DNA from: an uncultured Loktanella sp.
GTDB lineage: Bacteria > Pseudomonadota > Alphaproteobacteria > Rhodobacterales > Rhodobacteraceae
Direction: 5' to 3'
NCBI GenBank assembly: GCA_937132065.1
Contig: CAKZNT010000054.1
Span: forward strand, 1-64,000
Length of the DNA stretch: 64,000 nt
Below are positions 42,655-51,030 of the stretch, in pieces; the stretch's first letter is position 1; every line of letters begins with the position of its first letter. A program made the translations under genes and the position numbers. Below the pieces are notes generated by a model. It did no database searches. It was not told where the DNA came from and worked only from the letters and a program-made list of their open reading frames with translations.

Positions 42655-43839
42655 ATGACTGACGCACCTATCGAGATTAGCACCCACCCCAGCATCCGCG
42701 AGATTGGCCAAGCCGATTGGGATGTTTGCGCGTGCCCCGAAGATGGGACGGGCCGTCCGATTGATCCATTCACGACATACCGGTTTTTGCTGGCCCTTGA
42801 AGAAAGCGGGTCAGTCGGGCGCGGCTCTGGCTGGCAGCCACGATATTTGCGCGCCACGCAAGACGGGCAGGTCATCGCCGTTGCCCCGCTTTACGCCAAG
42901 GGGCACAGCCAAGGCGAATATATGTTCGACCACAACTGGGCGCAGGCCTATGAAAACGCGGGCGGGCGATATTACCCGAAGCTGCAAATCGCCGTGCCAT
43001 TTACCCCCGCAACGGGCCGTCGGTTTTTGACCCGCGAAGGGTTTGACGTGATTGGCATGTCGGCCCTGATCCAAGGCGCAGTGCAGATTGCCGCCGACAA
43101 TGAAGTATCATCAATTCACGCAACGTTTTGCACCGAAGCGGAGGCCATAGCGGGCGCCGAACTGGGCCTGATGCCGCGGATTGGCCAGCAGTTTCACTGG
43201 CTCAACGACGATTACAAAACCTTTGATGATTTTCTGGCCAGTCTCTCCAGCCGCAAGCGCAAAAACATCCGCAAGGAGCGTGCTACCGCGCAGGGCTTTG
43301 GCGGCGAGATCGTGATGCTGACGGGTGATCAAATCTTGCCGACCCATTGGGATGCATTCTGGGAGTTCTACCAAGATACGGGCGCGCGCAAATGGGGGTC
43401 GCCATACCTGACGCGGGCGTTCTTTGACATTGCCCAAGAGCATCTACGCGGCGATATCCTCCTGAGCTTTGCAATGCGCGATGGCGTGCCGATTGCGGGC
43501 GCGCTGAATTTCATCGGGCGCGACACCCTGTTTGGGCGCTATTGGGGCTGCGTGGAGCATCACGACTGCCTGCATTTCGAGCTATGCTATTATACTGCGA
43601 TTGATTTCGCGATAGCGCAGGGGCTGTCGCGGGTCGAGGCGGGCGCGCAGGGCGAGCACAAGCTGGCGCGCGGATATTTGCCCCATACCACCCACTCGCT
43701 GCACTGGTTTGGGGATCCGAATTTTCGCGACGCTATCGCGCGCTATCTTGAGGCCGAAAAGGGGGCAATCGATCACGAGATCGAGGTGCTGACCAGCTAC
43801 GGCCCGTTTCGCAAATCAAACCCCGAGGAGCAGCCATGA
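42655..43839 (+). CDS. GNAT/FemAB-like acyltransferase (DUF482 family)
   Basis: A 394-residue protein with the strings [23 protein letters not shown] in its first third, [20 protein letters not shown] near 200, and [20 protein letters not shown] near 325. These mark DUF482, related to FemAB-type and GNAT acyltransferases. Such enzymes are thought to use aminoacyl-tRNA or acyl-CoA donors; the reaction here is not known. It has no signal or membrane segments. It overlaps phhB by 4 bases. Confidence 0.85.
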   Translation: MTDAPIEISTHPSIREIGQADWDVCACPEDGTGRPIDPFTTYRFLLALEESGSVGRGSGWQPRYLRATQDGQVIAVAPLYAKGHSQGEYMFDHNWAQAYENAGGRYYPKLQIAVPFTPATGRRFLTREGFDVIGMSALIQGAVQIAADNEVSSIHATFCTEAEAIAGAELGLMPRIGQQFHWLNDDYKTFDDFLASLSSRKRKNIRKERATAQGFGGEIVMLTGDQILPTHWDAFWEFYQDTGARKWGSPYLTRAFFDIAQEHLRGDILLSFAMRDGVPIAGALNFIGRDTLFGRYWGCVEHHDCLHFELCYYTAIDFAIAQGLSRVEAGAQGEHKLARGYLPHTTHSLHWFGDPNFRDAIARYLEAEKGAIDHEIEVLTSYGPFRKSNPEEQP

Positions 43840-44123
43840 GCACTACCGCTGACACACCCGATATCGCACCCCTGCTGAAGACAGGCTGGACGCTGCGCGC
43901 CGATGGTGCCGCGATCGAGAAAACATTTGTTTTCCGGAACTTTATCGAGGCTTTCGGGTTTATGACTAAAGCCGCGCTATGGGCGGAGAAATGGAACCAC
44001 CACCCGGAGTGGTCAAATGTTTACAAGACCGTCGCAGTCACGTTAACGACCCACGACACGGGCGGATTGTCTGCACTGGATGTAAAGCTGGCGACCAAGA
44101 TGAATGCGCTGGCAGGAGAATAG
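43836..44123 (+). CDS. phhB: 4a-hydroxytetrahydrobiopterin dehydratase
   Basis: A 95-residue pterin-4a-carbinolamine dehydratase. It recycles the pterin cofactor after aromatic amino acid hydroxylation. The signature is complete: [20 protein letters not shown] followed by THDTGGLS. The two adjacent histidines and the later THDTGG form the active site. No phenylalanine hydroxylase gene is in the window, so its partner is elsewhere, or it acts in another pterin pathway such as molybdopterin-related metabolism. It overlaps the gene upstream by 4 bases. Confidence 0.95.
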   Translation: MSTTADTPDIAPLLKTGWTLRADGAAIEKTFVFRNFIEAFGFMTKAALWAEKWNHHPEWSNVYKTVAVTLTTHDTGGLSALDVKLATKMNALAGE

Positions 44124-44124
44124 A

Positions 44125-44973
44125 ATGAACGACCTACTCAACACTGTCATTTGGGATGGAAAGACGCTGTCTGATCTTTTGACCCTCGAGTTTCTGGCTT
44201 CGATTGTCGGGAGTGTTGTTGCAGCGGTCTTTATCCTGATCGTTGGCTTGATCATCGGCGGATGGGCGCGGCGGCGCATTATGCGGTTGGGTGCGAAACA
44301 TGCGCATCTTGACGACACGCTCTTTAACTTTCTGGCCAATATCGCGAGCTATGTGATTATCGGCTTTTCGTTCCTGTTTGTGCTCAACACTTTTGGTGTG
44401 CAAACCACGTCTGTGGTGGCTGTCATCGGTGCGGCGGGCCTCGCTATTGGTCTGGCGTTGCAGGGCACTTTGTCCAATGTCGCGGCGGGTGTGATGATCA
44501 TCTTTTTCCGCCCCTTCAAGCTGGGCGATTTCGTCGAGGTGAACGGCAAAAGCGGCACTGTCAAAGATATCACGCTGAATTTCACCGAAATGGCCTCTAT
44601 CGACAACGTGCAGGTGATCATTCCCAACGCCCAAGTCTGGGGCAATACGATCGTCAATTACTCGGTCTATACGACCCGCCGTGCAGAATGGGTGTTTGGT
44701 GTCGGATACGGGGCTAACCTTGCGCAAGCCGAGCAGATTATCCGCGACACGATCCTTACCGATCCGCGTAGCCACAAAGAGCCTGAGCCCTTCATTCAGG
44801 TGAACGCGCTCAACGATAGTTCCGTCGATTTTCTGGTGCGGGTCTGGTGTGATCGAACCGAATACTTTGCCTATCAGGCTGACATGAAACGCAAGATCAA
44901 AGAGGCGTTTGATGCGGGCGGGATCGACATTCCGTTCCCGACGCGGACCCTTTTTCAAACATCCGCTGAGTAG
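44125..44973 (+). CDS. Small-conductance mechanosensitive channel MscS
   Basis: A 282-residue channel with three N-terminal helices and the MscS beta domain. The pore helix is in VVAVIGAAGLAIGLALQGTLSNVAAGVMIIFFRPF-like text at about 97-131. FKLGDFVEVNGKSGTVKDI and FTEMASIDNVQVIIPNAQ are typical of the cytoplasmic cage. The start MNDLLNTVIWDGK at 44125 has AGGAGAA upstream; a frame from 44104 is rejected. It opens under membrane tension. It is the last gene of a run from ridA. Confidence 0.95.
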   Translation: MNDLLNTVIWDGKTLSDLLTLEFLASIVGSVVAAVFILIVGLIIGGWARRRIMRLGAKHAHLDDTLFNFLANIASYVIIGFSFLFVLNTFGVQTTSVVAVIGAAGLAIGLALQGTLSNVAAGVMIIFFRPFKLGDFVEVNGKSGTVKDITLNFTEMASIDNVQVIIPNAQVWGNTIVNYSVYTTRRAEWVFGVGYGANLAQAEQIIRDTILTDPRSHKEPEPFIQVNALNDSSVDFLVRVWCDRTEYFAYQADMKRKIKEAFDAGGIDIPFPTRTLFQTSAE

Positions 44974-45004
44974 AAAAATGCGCTGGGGCCACAAACCCCA
45001 GCGC
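44974..45004 (-). terminator. Terminator of the peroxiredoxin gene
   Basis: A perfect 9-bp stem (gcgctgggg / ccccagcgc) with a 7-base loop, flanked on the left by five A, which gives a T-tract on the minus strand. It may also stop mscS weakly. Confidence 0.85.
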
Positions 45005-45011
45005 TGTTCAT

Positions 45012-45503
45012 TCAGAGCGCCGCAAGCAGGGTTTCACCCGCCGATATTTCGCACTCGCCTGGTGATCCTTCTTCGTTAAGGATCGTGACCACGCCATTCT
45101 CAACAAGCATCGCGTAACGCTTGGAACGGTTCAAAAGCCCCGCAGGCTCTGCGTTGAATTCCATGCCGATACCTGTGGTGAACTCGGCGCTCGCATCGCC
45201 AAGCATCGTGATGCCCGCGTCAGTTGCGCCGGTGGCCTTGCCCCAAGCGTCCATCACGAACGGGTCGTTGACCGAAACGCAGATGACCTCGTCAACGCCC
45301 TTGCCCTTAAAGCCGTCCATTGTGCGCATGAAGCTAGGCACATGCGCCGTCGAGCAAGTGCCCGTATATGCGCCCGGCAAGCCAAAGATCACAACCTTGC
45401 GGTCGATCAGTTTTTCGTTGAGATGCACGGCCTCTGGCCCGTCAGCGCCCATCTGAAGTAGCGTTGCGTCGGGCAGTTTGCCCCCAGTTGAAATCGTCAT
45501 CAA
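45012..45503 (-). CDS. Peroxiredoxin (Prx5 type)
   Basis: A thiol peroxidase that reduces hydrogen peroxide and alkyl hydroperoxides with glutathione or a thioredoxin. The peroxidatic Cys50 is in FGLPGAYTGTCSTAHVPSF. Also present are GVDEVICVSVNDPFVMDAW near 75-93 and the late Arg in LLNRSKRYAMLVENGVV. There is no C-terminal glutaredoxin domain. At 163 residues it is the usual size. GAGGAG precedes the ATG. It is divergent from the FAD-dependent reductase gene, with about 90 bases between. Confidence 0.94.
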   Translation of the reverse strand: MMTISTGGKLPDATLLQMGADGPEAVHLNEKLIDRKVVIFGLPGAYTGTCSTAHVPSFMRTMDGFKGKGVDEVICVSVNDPFVMDAWGKATGATDAGITMLGDASAEFTTGIGMEFNAEPAGLLNRSKRYAMLVENGVVTILNEEGSPGECEISAGETLLAAL

Positions 45504-45591
45504 TTTTCTCCTCGTTTGGGAATTGCTTCTGTCGTCTTGTCACATATAGGGTTGCCGCAAGCACAGAACCACCAATCAGGATAAAAATCGC

Positions 45592-46806
45592 ATGAGCCAT
45601 ATCGTTGTTGTCGGAGCAGGTCAGGCTGGATCGTCACTTGTGGCCAAGTTGCGGGCTGACGGGTTCGAGGGCGAGATTACCCTTGTTGGCGCAGAGGCCG
45701 TGCCCCCTTATCAGCGCCCGCCATTGTCCAAGGCATATCTGCTGGGTGAAATGGCGCAAGAGCGGCTTTATCTGCGCCCTGCTGCATTTTACGCCGATCA
45801 GAACATCACCCTGCGGCTTGATACGCGTGCCGTCGAAATTGACCCAGCGGCCAAGATTGTCACGCTGTCGGATCAATCCGAGCTGACCTATGACCACCTT
45901 GCCCTGACCACGGGATCGCACCCGCGCACATTGCCTGCTGCAATCGGCGGGATGCTTGATGGTGTGTTTTGCGTGCGCGACCTCAATGATGCCGACACCA
46001 TGTCCCCTGCCTTTGTTGCCGGCAAAAAGGTGTTGATCATCGGCGGTGGCTACATCGGCCTAGAGGCGGCTGCGGTGGCGTCCAAGCTTGGGCTTGATGT
46101 CACCCTTGTCGAGATGGCCGACCGTATTTTGCAGCGGGTTGCCGCGCCAGAGACCTCCGATTACTTCCGCGCCCTGCACCAGTCACATGGCGTGCATATC
46201 AAAGAGGGCGTGGGCCTTGATCACCTGCTGGGTGACGATCACGTCACGGGCGCGCGCCTAAGCGATGGCACAGAGATCGACATTGATTTTGCGATTGTCG
46301 GCGTAGGGATTATGCCCGCCAGCATCCTCGCCGAGAGCGCCGCGCTGGCGGTCGACAACGGGATCACGACCAACGCCTTCGGGCAAACATCCGACCCGCA
46401 TATCTGGGCGGCTGGTGACTGTGCATCCTCTATTTTCAAAGGTGAGCGTATCCGTTTGGAAAGTGTTGGCAACGCGATTGATCAGGCCGAGATTGTCGCG
46501 CGTAATATGCTTGGCGCGGGTGTCACATACGCGCCGAACCCGTGGTTCTGGTCCGATCAATACGATTGCAAATTACAGATCGCGGGCCTCAATAGCGGCT
46601 ATGACGCCGTATATGTGCGCAAGGGCGATGCGGCAGGCAGCCAATCGCACTGGTATTATCGGGGCGACACTTTGCTGGCCGTCGACGCGATGAACGATCC
46701 GCGCAACTACATGATCGGCAAGCGGTTGATCGAGGCGGGCAAGAGCCCCGCACCGCAGCTGATCACCGACCCCGCGACCGACATGAAGGCCTTGCTCAAG
46801 TCGTGA
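45592..46806 (+). CDS. FAD-dependent ferredoxin/rubredoxin reductase family protein
   Basis: A 404-residue flavoprotein with the FAD motif IVVVGAGQAGSSLVAKLRA at the N-terminus, the NAD motif VLIIGGGYIGLEAAAVASKLG near 145-165, and VDNGITTNAFGQTSDPHIWAAGD near 260-283. This plan matches ThcD/CamA-type reductases that supply electrons to a ferredoxin for P450 or dioxygenase systems. No ferredoxin or P450 gene lies next to it. It overlaps rsmD by 4 bases (GTGA). Confidence 0.93.
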   Translation: MSHIVVVGAGQAGSSLVAKLRADGFEGEITLVGAEAVPPYQRPPLSKAYLLGEMAQERLYLRPAAFYADQNITLRLDTRAVEIDPAAKIVTLSDQSELTYDHLALTTGSHPRTLPAAIGGMLDGVFCVRDLNDADTMSPAFVAGKKVLIIGGGYIGLEAAAVASKLGLDVTLVEMADRILQRVAAPETSDYFRALHQSHGVHIKEGVGLDHLLGDDHVTGARLSDGTEIDIDFAIVGVGIMPASILAESAALAVDNGITTNAFGQTSDPHIWAAGDCASSIFKGERIRLESVGNAIDQAEIVARNMLGAGVTYAPNPWFWSDQYDCKLQIAGLNSGYDAVYVRKGDAAGSQSHWYYRGDTLLAVDAMNDPRNYMIGKRLIEAGKSPAPQLITDPATDMKALLKS

Positions 46807-47363
46807 GGATTATCGGCGGAACACATCGGGGCACGACCCTTGCGGATGTTGGCGCGGGCGACCCTGCCGCCCACCTGCGGCCCACATCAGATCGCGTGCG
46901 CGAGAGCCTGTTTAATGTCCTGCAAGGGGGCCGCTTTGGCGATCCGGTCAGGGGGGCGCGGGTGCTTGATCTGTTTGCGGGGACGGGTGCGCTTGGCCTT
47001 GAGGCGCTCTCGCGGGGGGCGGGGCACTGCACGTTTGTCGACAATGGGAAGGTCGCAGGAAAACTGCTATCCGCCAATATCGCCAAGTTGCGGCGCGGCG
47101 CAGACACCACTGTCCTCAAGACCGATGCAAGCAAGCTGCCCGCCCCGACACAGCCCTGTTCGCTGGTCTTTCTCGATCCGCCCTACGGGATGGGCGCGGG
47201 GGTCAAGGCGCTTAATGCTGCACTGACAGGTGGCTGGCTCACACAAGATGCATTGGTCGTGCTTGAAGAAAGCAGCGCACAGCCAGCACCACGCGGATTT
47301 CGCGCGCTTGATAGCCGCCGTTACGGCGAAACGTGGATCACGTTGCTGGCCGTTTCCGCCTAG
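46803..47363 (+). CDS. rsmD: 16S rRNA (guanine(966)-N(2))-methyltransferase RsmD
   Basis: RsmD methylates G966 of 16S rRNA using S-adenosylmethionine. The SAM-binding strand LDLFAGTGALGLEALSRGA is at 55-73 and the catalytic DPPY motif at 125-128. The N-terminal RIIGGTHRG is typical. The start is GTG 46803, overlapping the upstream gene. At 186 residues it is complete. Its stop shares CTAG with the convergent map gene. Confidence 0.95.
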   Translation: MRIIGGTHRGTTLADVGAGDPAAHLRPTSDRVRESLFNVLQGGRFGDPVRGARVLDLFAGTGALGLEALSRGAGHCTFVDNGKVAGKLLSANIAKLRRGADTTVLKTDASKLPAPTQPCSLVFLDPPYGMGAGVKALNAALTGGWLTQDALVVLEESSAQPAPRGFRALDSRRYGETWITLLAVSA

Positions 47364-48178
47364 CCGTAAGTCGGGTGGAACTTGCCAGTAGGTGACAATG
47401 TGAAAATCTGACACCCGTCCGCCGTAATCCCGATGGAATGCTCGAACTGCGCAGACAGGGATTTGTCGCGCGTCACGGCTGTCCAGTCATCTGCCAGCAC
47501 CTTGGTTTCGGGGCGACCGATGTTGATCATCGGCTCGATGGTAAAGAACATGCCCTCTTCCAGAACCGCACCCGTGCCCGCACGACCGTAATGCAAAACA
47601 TTGGGCGGCGCGTGAAAGACGCGGCCAAGCCCGTGGCCGCAAAAATCGCGCACAACCGACATGCGGTGGCTTTCAGCGTAGACCTGGATCGCGTTGCCAA
47701 TATCGCCGAACGTATTACCAGGCTTGGCCGCCTCGATCCCCTTCATCAGGGCGTCATGGGTAATCTGGATCAGGCGCTCGGCCTTACGGTTTGGCTTGCC
47801 TGCGACATACATCCGCGAGGTGTCACCGAACCAACCATCAATGATCACGGTGACATCGACATTCAGGATGTCACCTTCCTTGAGGACTTTATCACCCGGG
47901 ATGCCGTGGCACACCACATGGTTGACGGAAATGCAGCTTGCGTGCTGATAGCCCTTATAGCCGATCGTCGCCGAGACAGCGCCCGCTTCGTCAACCATCT
48001 GGGTGATCAGACGGTCGATTTCGCCCGTGGTCTGACCCGGATACACATGGGCGGACATTTCATCCAGAATATGAGCAGCCAACTGGCCGGCAACATTCAT
48101 GCCCTCGAAATCAGAGGCTTGATAAATGCGGATTCCATCTTTGGTCAAACGGCCTTTGTGCGTATTCACGTGTCTCAT
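47360..48178 (-). CDS. map: Methionine aminopeptidase, type I
   Basis: Map removes the initiator methionine from new proteins. Metal ligands and nearby residues are in ILNVDVTVIIDGWFGDTSRMY (Asp pair), FCGHGLGRVFHAPP (His) and EEGMFFTIEPMINIG (Glu), with the final Glu in QFEHSIGIT. It is the compact type I form of 272 residues without an N-terminal zinc finger. The ATG at 48178 gives MRHVNTHKGRLTKDG. It ends in the CTAG shared with rsmD. Confidence 0.96.
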   Translation of the reverse strand: MRHVNTHKGRLTKDGIRIYQASDFEGMNVAGQLAAHILDEMSAHVYPGQTTGEIDRLITQMVDEAGAVSATIGYKGYQHASCISVNHVVCHGIPGDKVLKEGDILNVDVTVIIDGWFGDTSRMYVAGKPNRKAERLIQITHDALMKGIEAAKPGNTFGDIGNAIQVYAESHRMSVVRDFCGHGLGRVFHAPPNVLHYGRAGTGAVLEEGMFFTIEPMINIGRPETKVLADDWTAVTRDKSLSAQFEHSIGITADGCQIFTLSPTGKFHPTYG

Positions 48179-48252
48179 CCTTTAATGCTTGTCCGCGACA
48201 TAAGCGTAAACCGCGCCAAAAACCAGATGCAAGCCGCTGGTTTCTTCCGAGG

Positions 48253-48972
48253 TCAAATATGCCCGCCGGAGGCGCTCTTGAATGGCAAGGCGTTGCGGAT
48301 GGTCACGCCACTGGGGTCAATTGCGCAATCGAACACCAGAACCTGCACGCCCGCCGCGCTGGCTTGCGCAAACGCCTGCGCATAGGCGGGGTCGATGTCC
48401 GCGGCCAGTGTTAGGCCCGCGCAATCCGTCCGTTGCACCAAGTATAACATCACAGCGCGGTGTCCTTCGCCCACCATCCGCGTCAAGGCCGCAAGGTGTT
48501 TCGCGCCTCTTGCGGTCACACTATCGGGAAACTCCGCCAGTCCTGTTTGGCGCATCAACGTGACGCTCTTGACCTCTACATAGGTGTCAGGGCCCTGCCC
48601 GCTTAGTAGGAAATCGATACGGCTGCCATCCGCATATTTTACCTCGGGGCGCACCGTATCATAGGCGGGCAAGCCGCTAATCTGGTGGGCCAACAAAGCC
48701 GCCTTAAGCGCTTTATTGGGCACAGAGGTATCGATCCCCGTAAAATGCCCGTTCTCATGATCAACCAATCGCCAGCCAAATTTCAGCTTCTTCTTGGGGT
48801 CGTCGTTCGGTTCCAGCCATATCTTCATCCCCGTCTCTGCCAGCCCCATCATAGAGCCGGGGTTCGGGCAGTGAGCAACCAGCTCGCCCCCGTCAGACAA
48901 GCGCACATCCGCAAGGAACCGCTTGTAGCGGCGGATCAATGTCGCGGGGATAAGAGGCGTGGCAAATTCCAT
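48253..48972 (-). CDS. sfsA: DNA/RNA nuclease SfsA family protein
   Basis: SfsA is a sugar-fermentation stimulation protein. Its fold includes an OB-like domain and a nuclease-like domain. Characteristic strings are LIPATLIRRYKRFLADV near the start, VAHCPNPGSMMGL, GSRIDFLLSGQGPDTYVEVKSVTL near 110-140 (the acidic nuclease-like motif) and FPDSVTARGAKHLAAL. At 239 residues it is normal. ATG 48972 is used; the extension to 49002 is not supported. It lies downstream of the divergent CinA-domain gene start. Confidence 0.94.
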   Translation of the reverse strand: MEFATPLIPATLIRRYKRFLADVRLSDGGELVAHCPNPGSMMGLAETGMKIWLEPNDDPKKKLKFGWRLVDHENGHFTGIDTSVPNKALKAALLAHQISGLPAYDTVRPEVKYADGSRIDFLLSGQGPDTYVEVKSVTLMRQTGLAEFPDSVTARGAKHLAALTRMVGEGHRAVMLYLVQRTDCAGLTLAADIDPAYAQAFAQASAAGVQVLVFDCAIDPSGVTIRNALPFKSASGGHI

Positions 48973-49013
48973 GAGCCGTCCTATAACAAAGTGGAGCAAC
49001 AAGGAGAACCATC

Positions 49014-49736
49014 ATGTCGAACCCAACCGCGGCCATGCTCGTCATCGGCGACGAAATCTTGTCGGGGCGCACGCGTGACAGCAATACCCACTTTCTCGCG
49101 GGTCAGCTGACGGACGCGGGGATTGATATGAAAGAGGTGCGCGTTGTGTCCGACGATGCGCCCGCGATCATCGCCGCCGTGCAAGCCCTAAGCGCCGCCT
49201 ACACCTATGTGTTTACAAGCGGCGGCATCGGGCCAACCCATGATGACATCACCGCCGATTGCGTTGCCGCCGCGTTTGATACTCACATTGATGTGCGCGA
49301 CGACGCGCGTGCGCTTTTGGCCGCGTTTTACGCCAACACGGGGCGCGAACTGAATGACGCCCGTTTGCGCATGGCCCGTATTCCTGACGGCGCCGCGCTC
49401 ATTGAAAACCCCGTCAGCGTAGCCCCTGGCTTCAAGATCGGGAACGTGCACGTCATGGCGGGCGTGCCCTCCGTCTTTTGCGCGATGGTCGCCTCGATTT
49501 TGCCGACCTTGACGGGCGGCGCACCGCTCTTGTCGCAATCCTTGCGCGTGGTGCGCGGTGAGGGCGATATCGCCGCCCCCTTGGGCGCATTTGCAAAGCG
49601 GCATCCAACACTGTCGGTCGGCTGTTATCCGTTTCAGGACAACGGCATTTACGGCGCAAACGTCGTGGTGCGCGGGCAGGACCGCGCCGTGCTTGATAGC
49701 GCGATGGTCGATCTCAGCGCCCTGTTTCCCGCATGA
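49014..49736 (+). CDS. CinA N-terminal-type molybdopterin-binding domain protein
   Basis: A 240-residue protein with VIGDEILSGRTRDSNTHFLAG near 8-28 and FTSGGIGPTHDDITADCVA near 65-83. This is the MoCF/CinA-type domain, which in full CinA is joined to a nicotinamide-nucleotide amidase. Here the amidase part is missing, as in several stand-alone homologues. Proposed roles include ADP-ribose-like hydrolysis; none is proven here. AAGGAG precedes the ATG. It overlaps the next GNAT gene by 4 bases. Confidence 0.92.
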   Translation: MSNPTAAMLVIGDEILSGRTRDSNTHFLAGQLTDAGIDMKEVRVVSDDAPAIIAAVQALSAAYTYVFTSGGIGPTHDDITADCVAAAFDTHIDVRDDARALLAAFYANTGRELNDARLRMARIPDGAALIENPVSVAPGFKIGNVHVMAGVPSVFCAMVASILPTLTGGAPLLSQSLRVVRGEGDIAAPLGAFAKRHPTLSVGCYPFQDNGIYGANVVVRGQDRAVLDSAMVDLSALFPA

Positions 49737-50458
49737 GGCTCCCCAGCGCACAAACGCTTTATGATGTGATTGATGCCACGTGGCCTGCCGCCGAAAAGCA
49801 GCAGGCAGGTCCATTTACACTGCGTTGCGGCCTTGGCGGCGGCAGTCGGGTGAGCGCGGCAACTGCCACCGCACCCGCGTCGATTGATGATATCCAATCC
49901 GCCAGTGATGCCATGCGAAACATGGGGCAGCCCGCGCTCTTTATGGTGCGCGGCAGCGAGGATGCTCTGGACGCGCAACTGGCTGGCCTTGGCTTTGAGG
50001 TTATGGATCCTGTAACCCTTTATGCCGCCCCGATAGACGTGGTCGCGACAGAGCGTCCGCCCCATATGGCGGTGTTTACCGCTTGGCCCCCGCTCGCCGT
50101 GCAGGCCGAAATCTGGGCGCAAGGCGGCGTTGGGCCGGCGCGTCTGGCTGTCATGGAGCGCACACCCGACCCCAAGATCGCGTTCTTGGGGCGCGCGCGC
50201 GATCAGCCTGCGGGCGCGGTTTTCGTCGGCATCGCACATGAGTGCGCAATGATCCACGCGCTTGAAATAGGCGACACATATCGGCGGCAAGGACTTGGCC
50301 TGCACATGACGCGCGCGGCGGCATTCTGGGGGCGCGACAACGGGGCGCGCTTTCTGACGCTTGTGACGACCAATGCCAACACGGGGGCAAATGCGCTCTA
50401 CACTTCCCTCGGGATGCAGGTTGTGGGACACTATCACTATCGCATCAAGAAGGAATAA
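49733..50458 (+). CDS. GNAT family N-acetyltransferase
   Basis: A 241-residue protein. The C-terminal GNAT motif is HALEIGDTYRRQGLGLHMTR (near 173-192), followed by TLVTTNANTGANALYTSLGM and the final GHYHYRIKK. The N-terminal half is weaker and may be a second, degenerate GNAT-like domain. The substrate is unknown. It is coupled to the CinA-domain gene by a 4-base overlap and lies 5 bases before the AhpD-like gene. Confidence 0.88.
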   Translation: MRLPSAQTLYDVIDATWPAAEKQQAGPFTLRCGLGGGSRVSAATATAPASIDDIQSASDAMRNMGQPALFMVRGSEDALDAQLAGLGFEVMDPVTLYAAPIDVVATERPPHMAVFTAWPPLAVQAEIWAQGGVGPARLAVMERTPDPKIAFLGRARDQPAGAVFVGIAHECAMIHALEIGDTYRRQGLGLHMTRAAAFWGRDNGARFLTLVTTNANTGANALYTSLGMQVVGHYHYRIKKE

Positions 50459-50463
50459 TTGCC

Positions 50464-51030
50464 GTGACCGAGAAACCAACCGCCCTTGACCTTCCGATGG
50501 CCGATCCGCTGCCCGCCGCAAACCAGAAATATTTCGACGTATGCGCGCAAAAGCTGGGGATGATCCCCAACGTCTTGCAATCCTACGCCTTCGATCCTGA
50601 AAAGCTCGATACCTTCTCCGCGCTTTATAACAACATCATGCTGGCGGAATCGGGGCTGTCGAAACTGGAACGCGAGATGATCGCCGTTGTCGTGTCCTCG
50701 ATCAACAAATGCTATTATTGCCTGACCGCACATGGGGCGGCGGTGCGCAACCTCTCGGGCGACCCCAAGCTGGGGGAGATGCTCGTAATGAACTGGCGGG
50801 TTGCGCCCCTTGATGCGCGCCAGACCGCGATGCTGAACTTCGCAGAAATGATGACCGTGGCAAGCGCGGGCATTCAGGACAGTGACCGCGATGCACTACG
50901 CTGCGTCGGGTTCTCGGATCGGGATATCTGGGATATCGCGGCCACGGCCAGCTTTTATAACATGACAAACCGCATGGCGTCCGCGGTGGATATGCGCCCT
51001 AACGACGAATACCACAGTCAGGCAAGATGA
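50464..51030 (+). CDS. AhpD-like peroxidase-related protein (CMD family)
   Basis: A 188-residue carboxymuconolactone decarboxylase-family protein. The redox CxxC and His are in NKCYYCLTAHGAAVR (Cys83, Cys86, His90), as in AhpD alkylhydroperoxidases. LGMIPNVLQSYAFDPEKL and LDARQTAMLNFAEMMT are typical of the subgroup called peroxidase-related enzymes. The start is GTG 50464. It overlaps the OmpA-family gene by 4 bases. Activity is inferred from the motif only. Confidence 0.92.
   Translation: MTEKPTALDLPMADPLPAANQKYFDVCAQKLGMIPNVLQSYAFDPEKLDTFSALYNNIMLAESGLSKLEREMIAVVVSSINKCYYCLTAHGAAVRNLSGDPKLGEMLVMNWRVAPLDARQTAMLNFAEMMTVASAGIQDSDRDALRCVGFSDRDIWDIAATASFYNMTNRMASAVDMRPNDEYHSQAR

Noticed and set aside
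47438..48385. 315-residue plus-strand frame over map
   Set aside because: Shadow of methionine aminopeptidase, whose metal ligands are all present.
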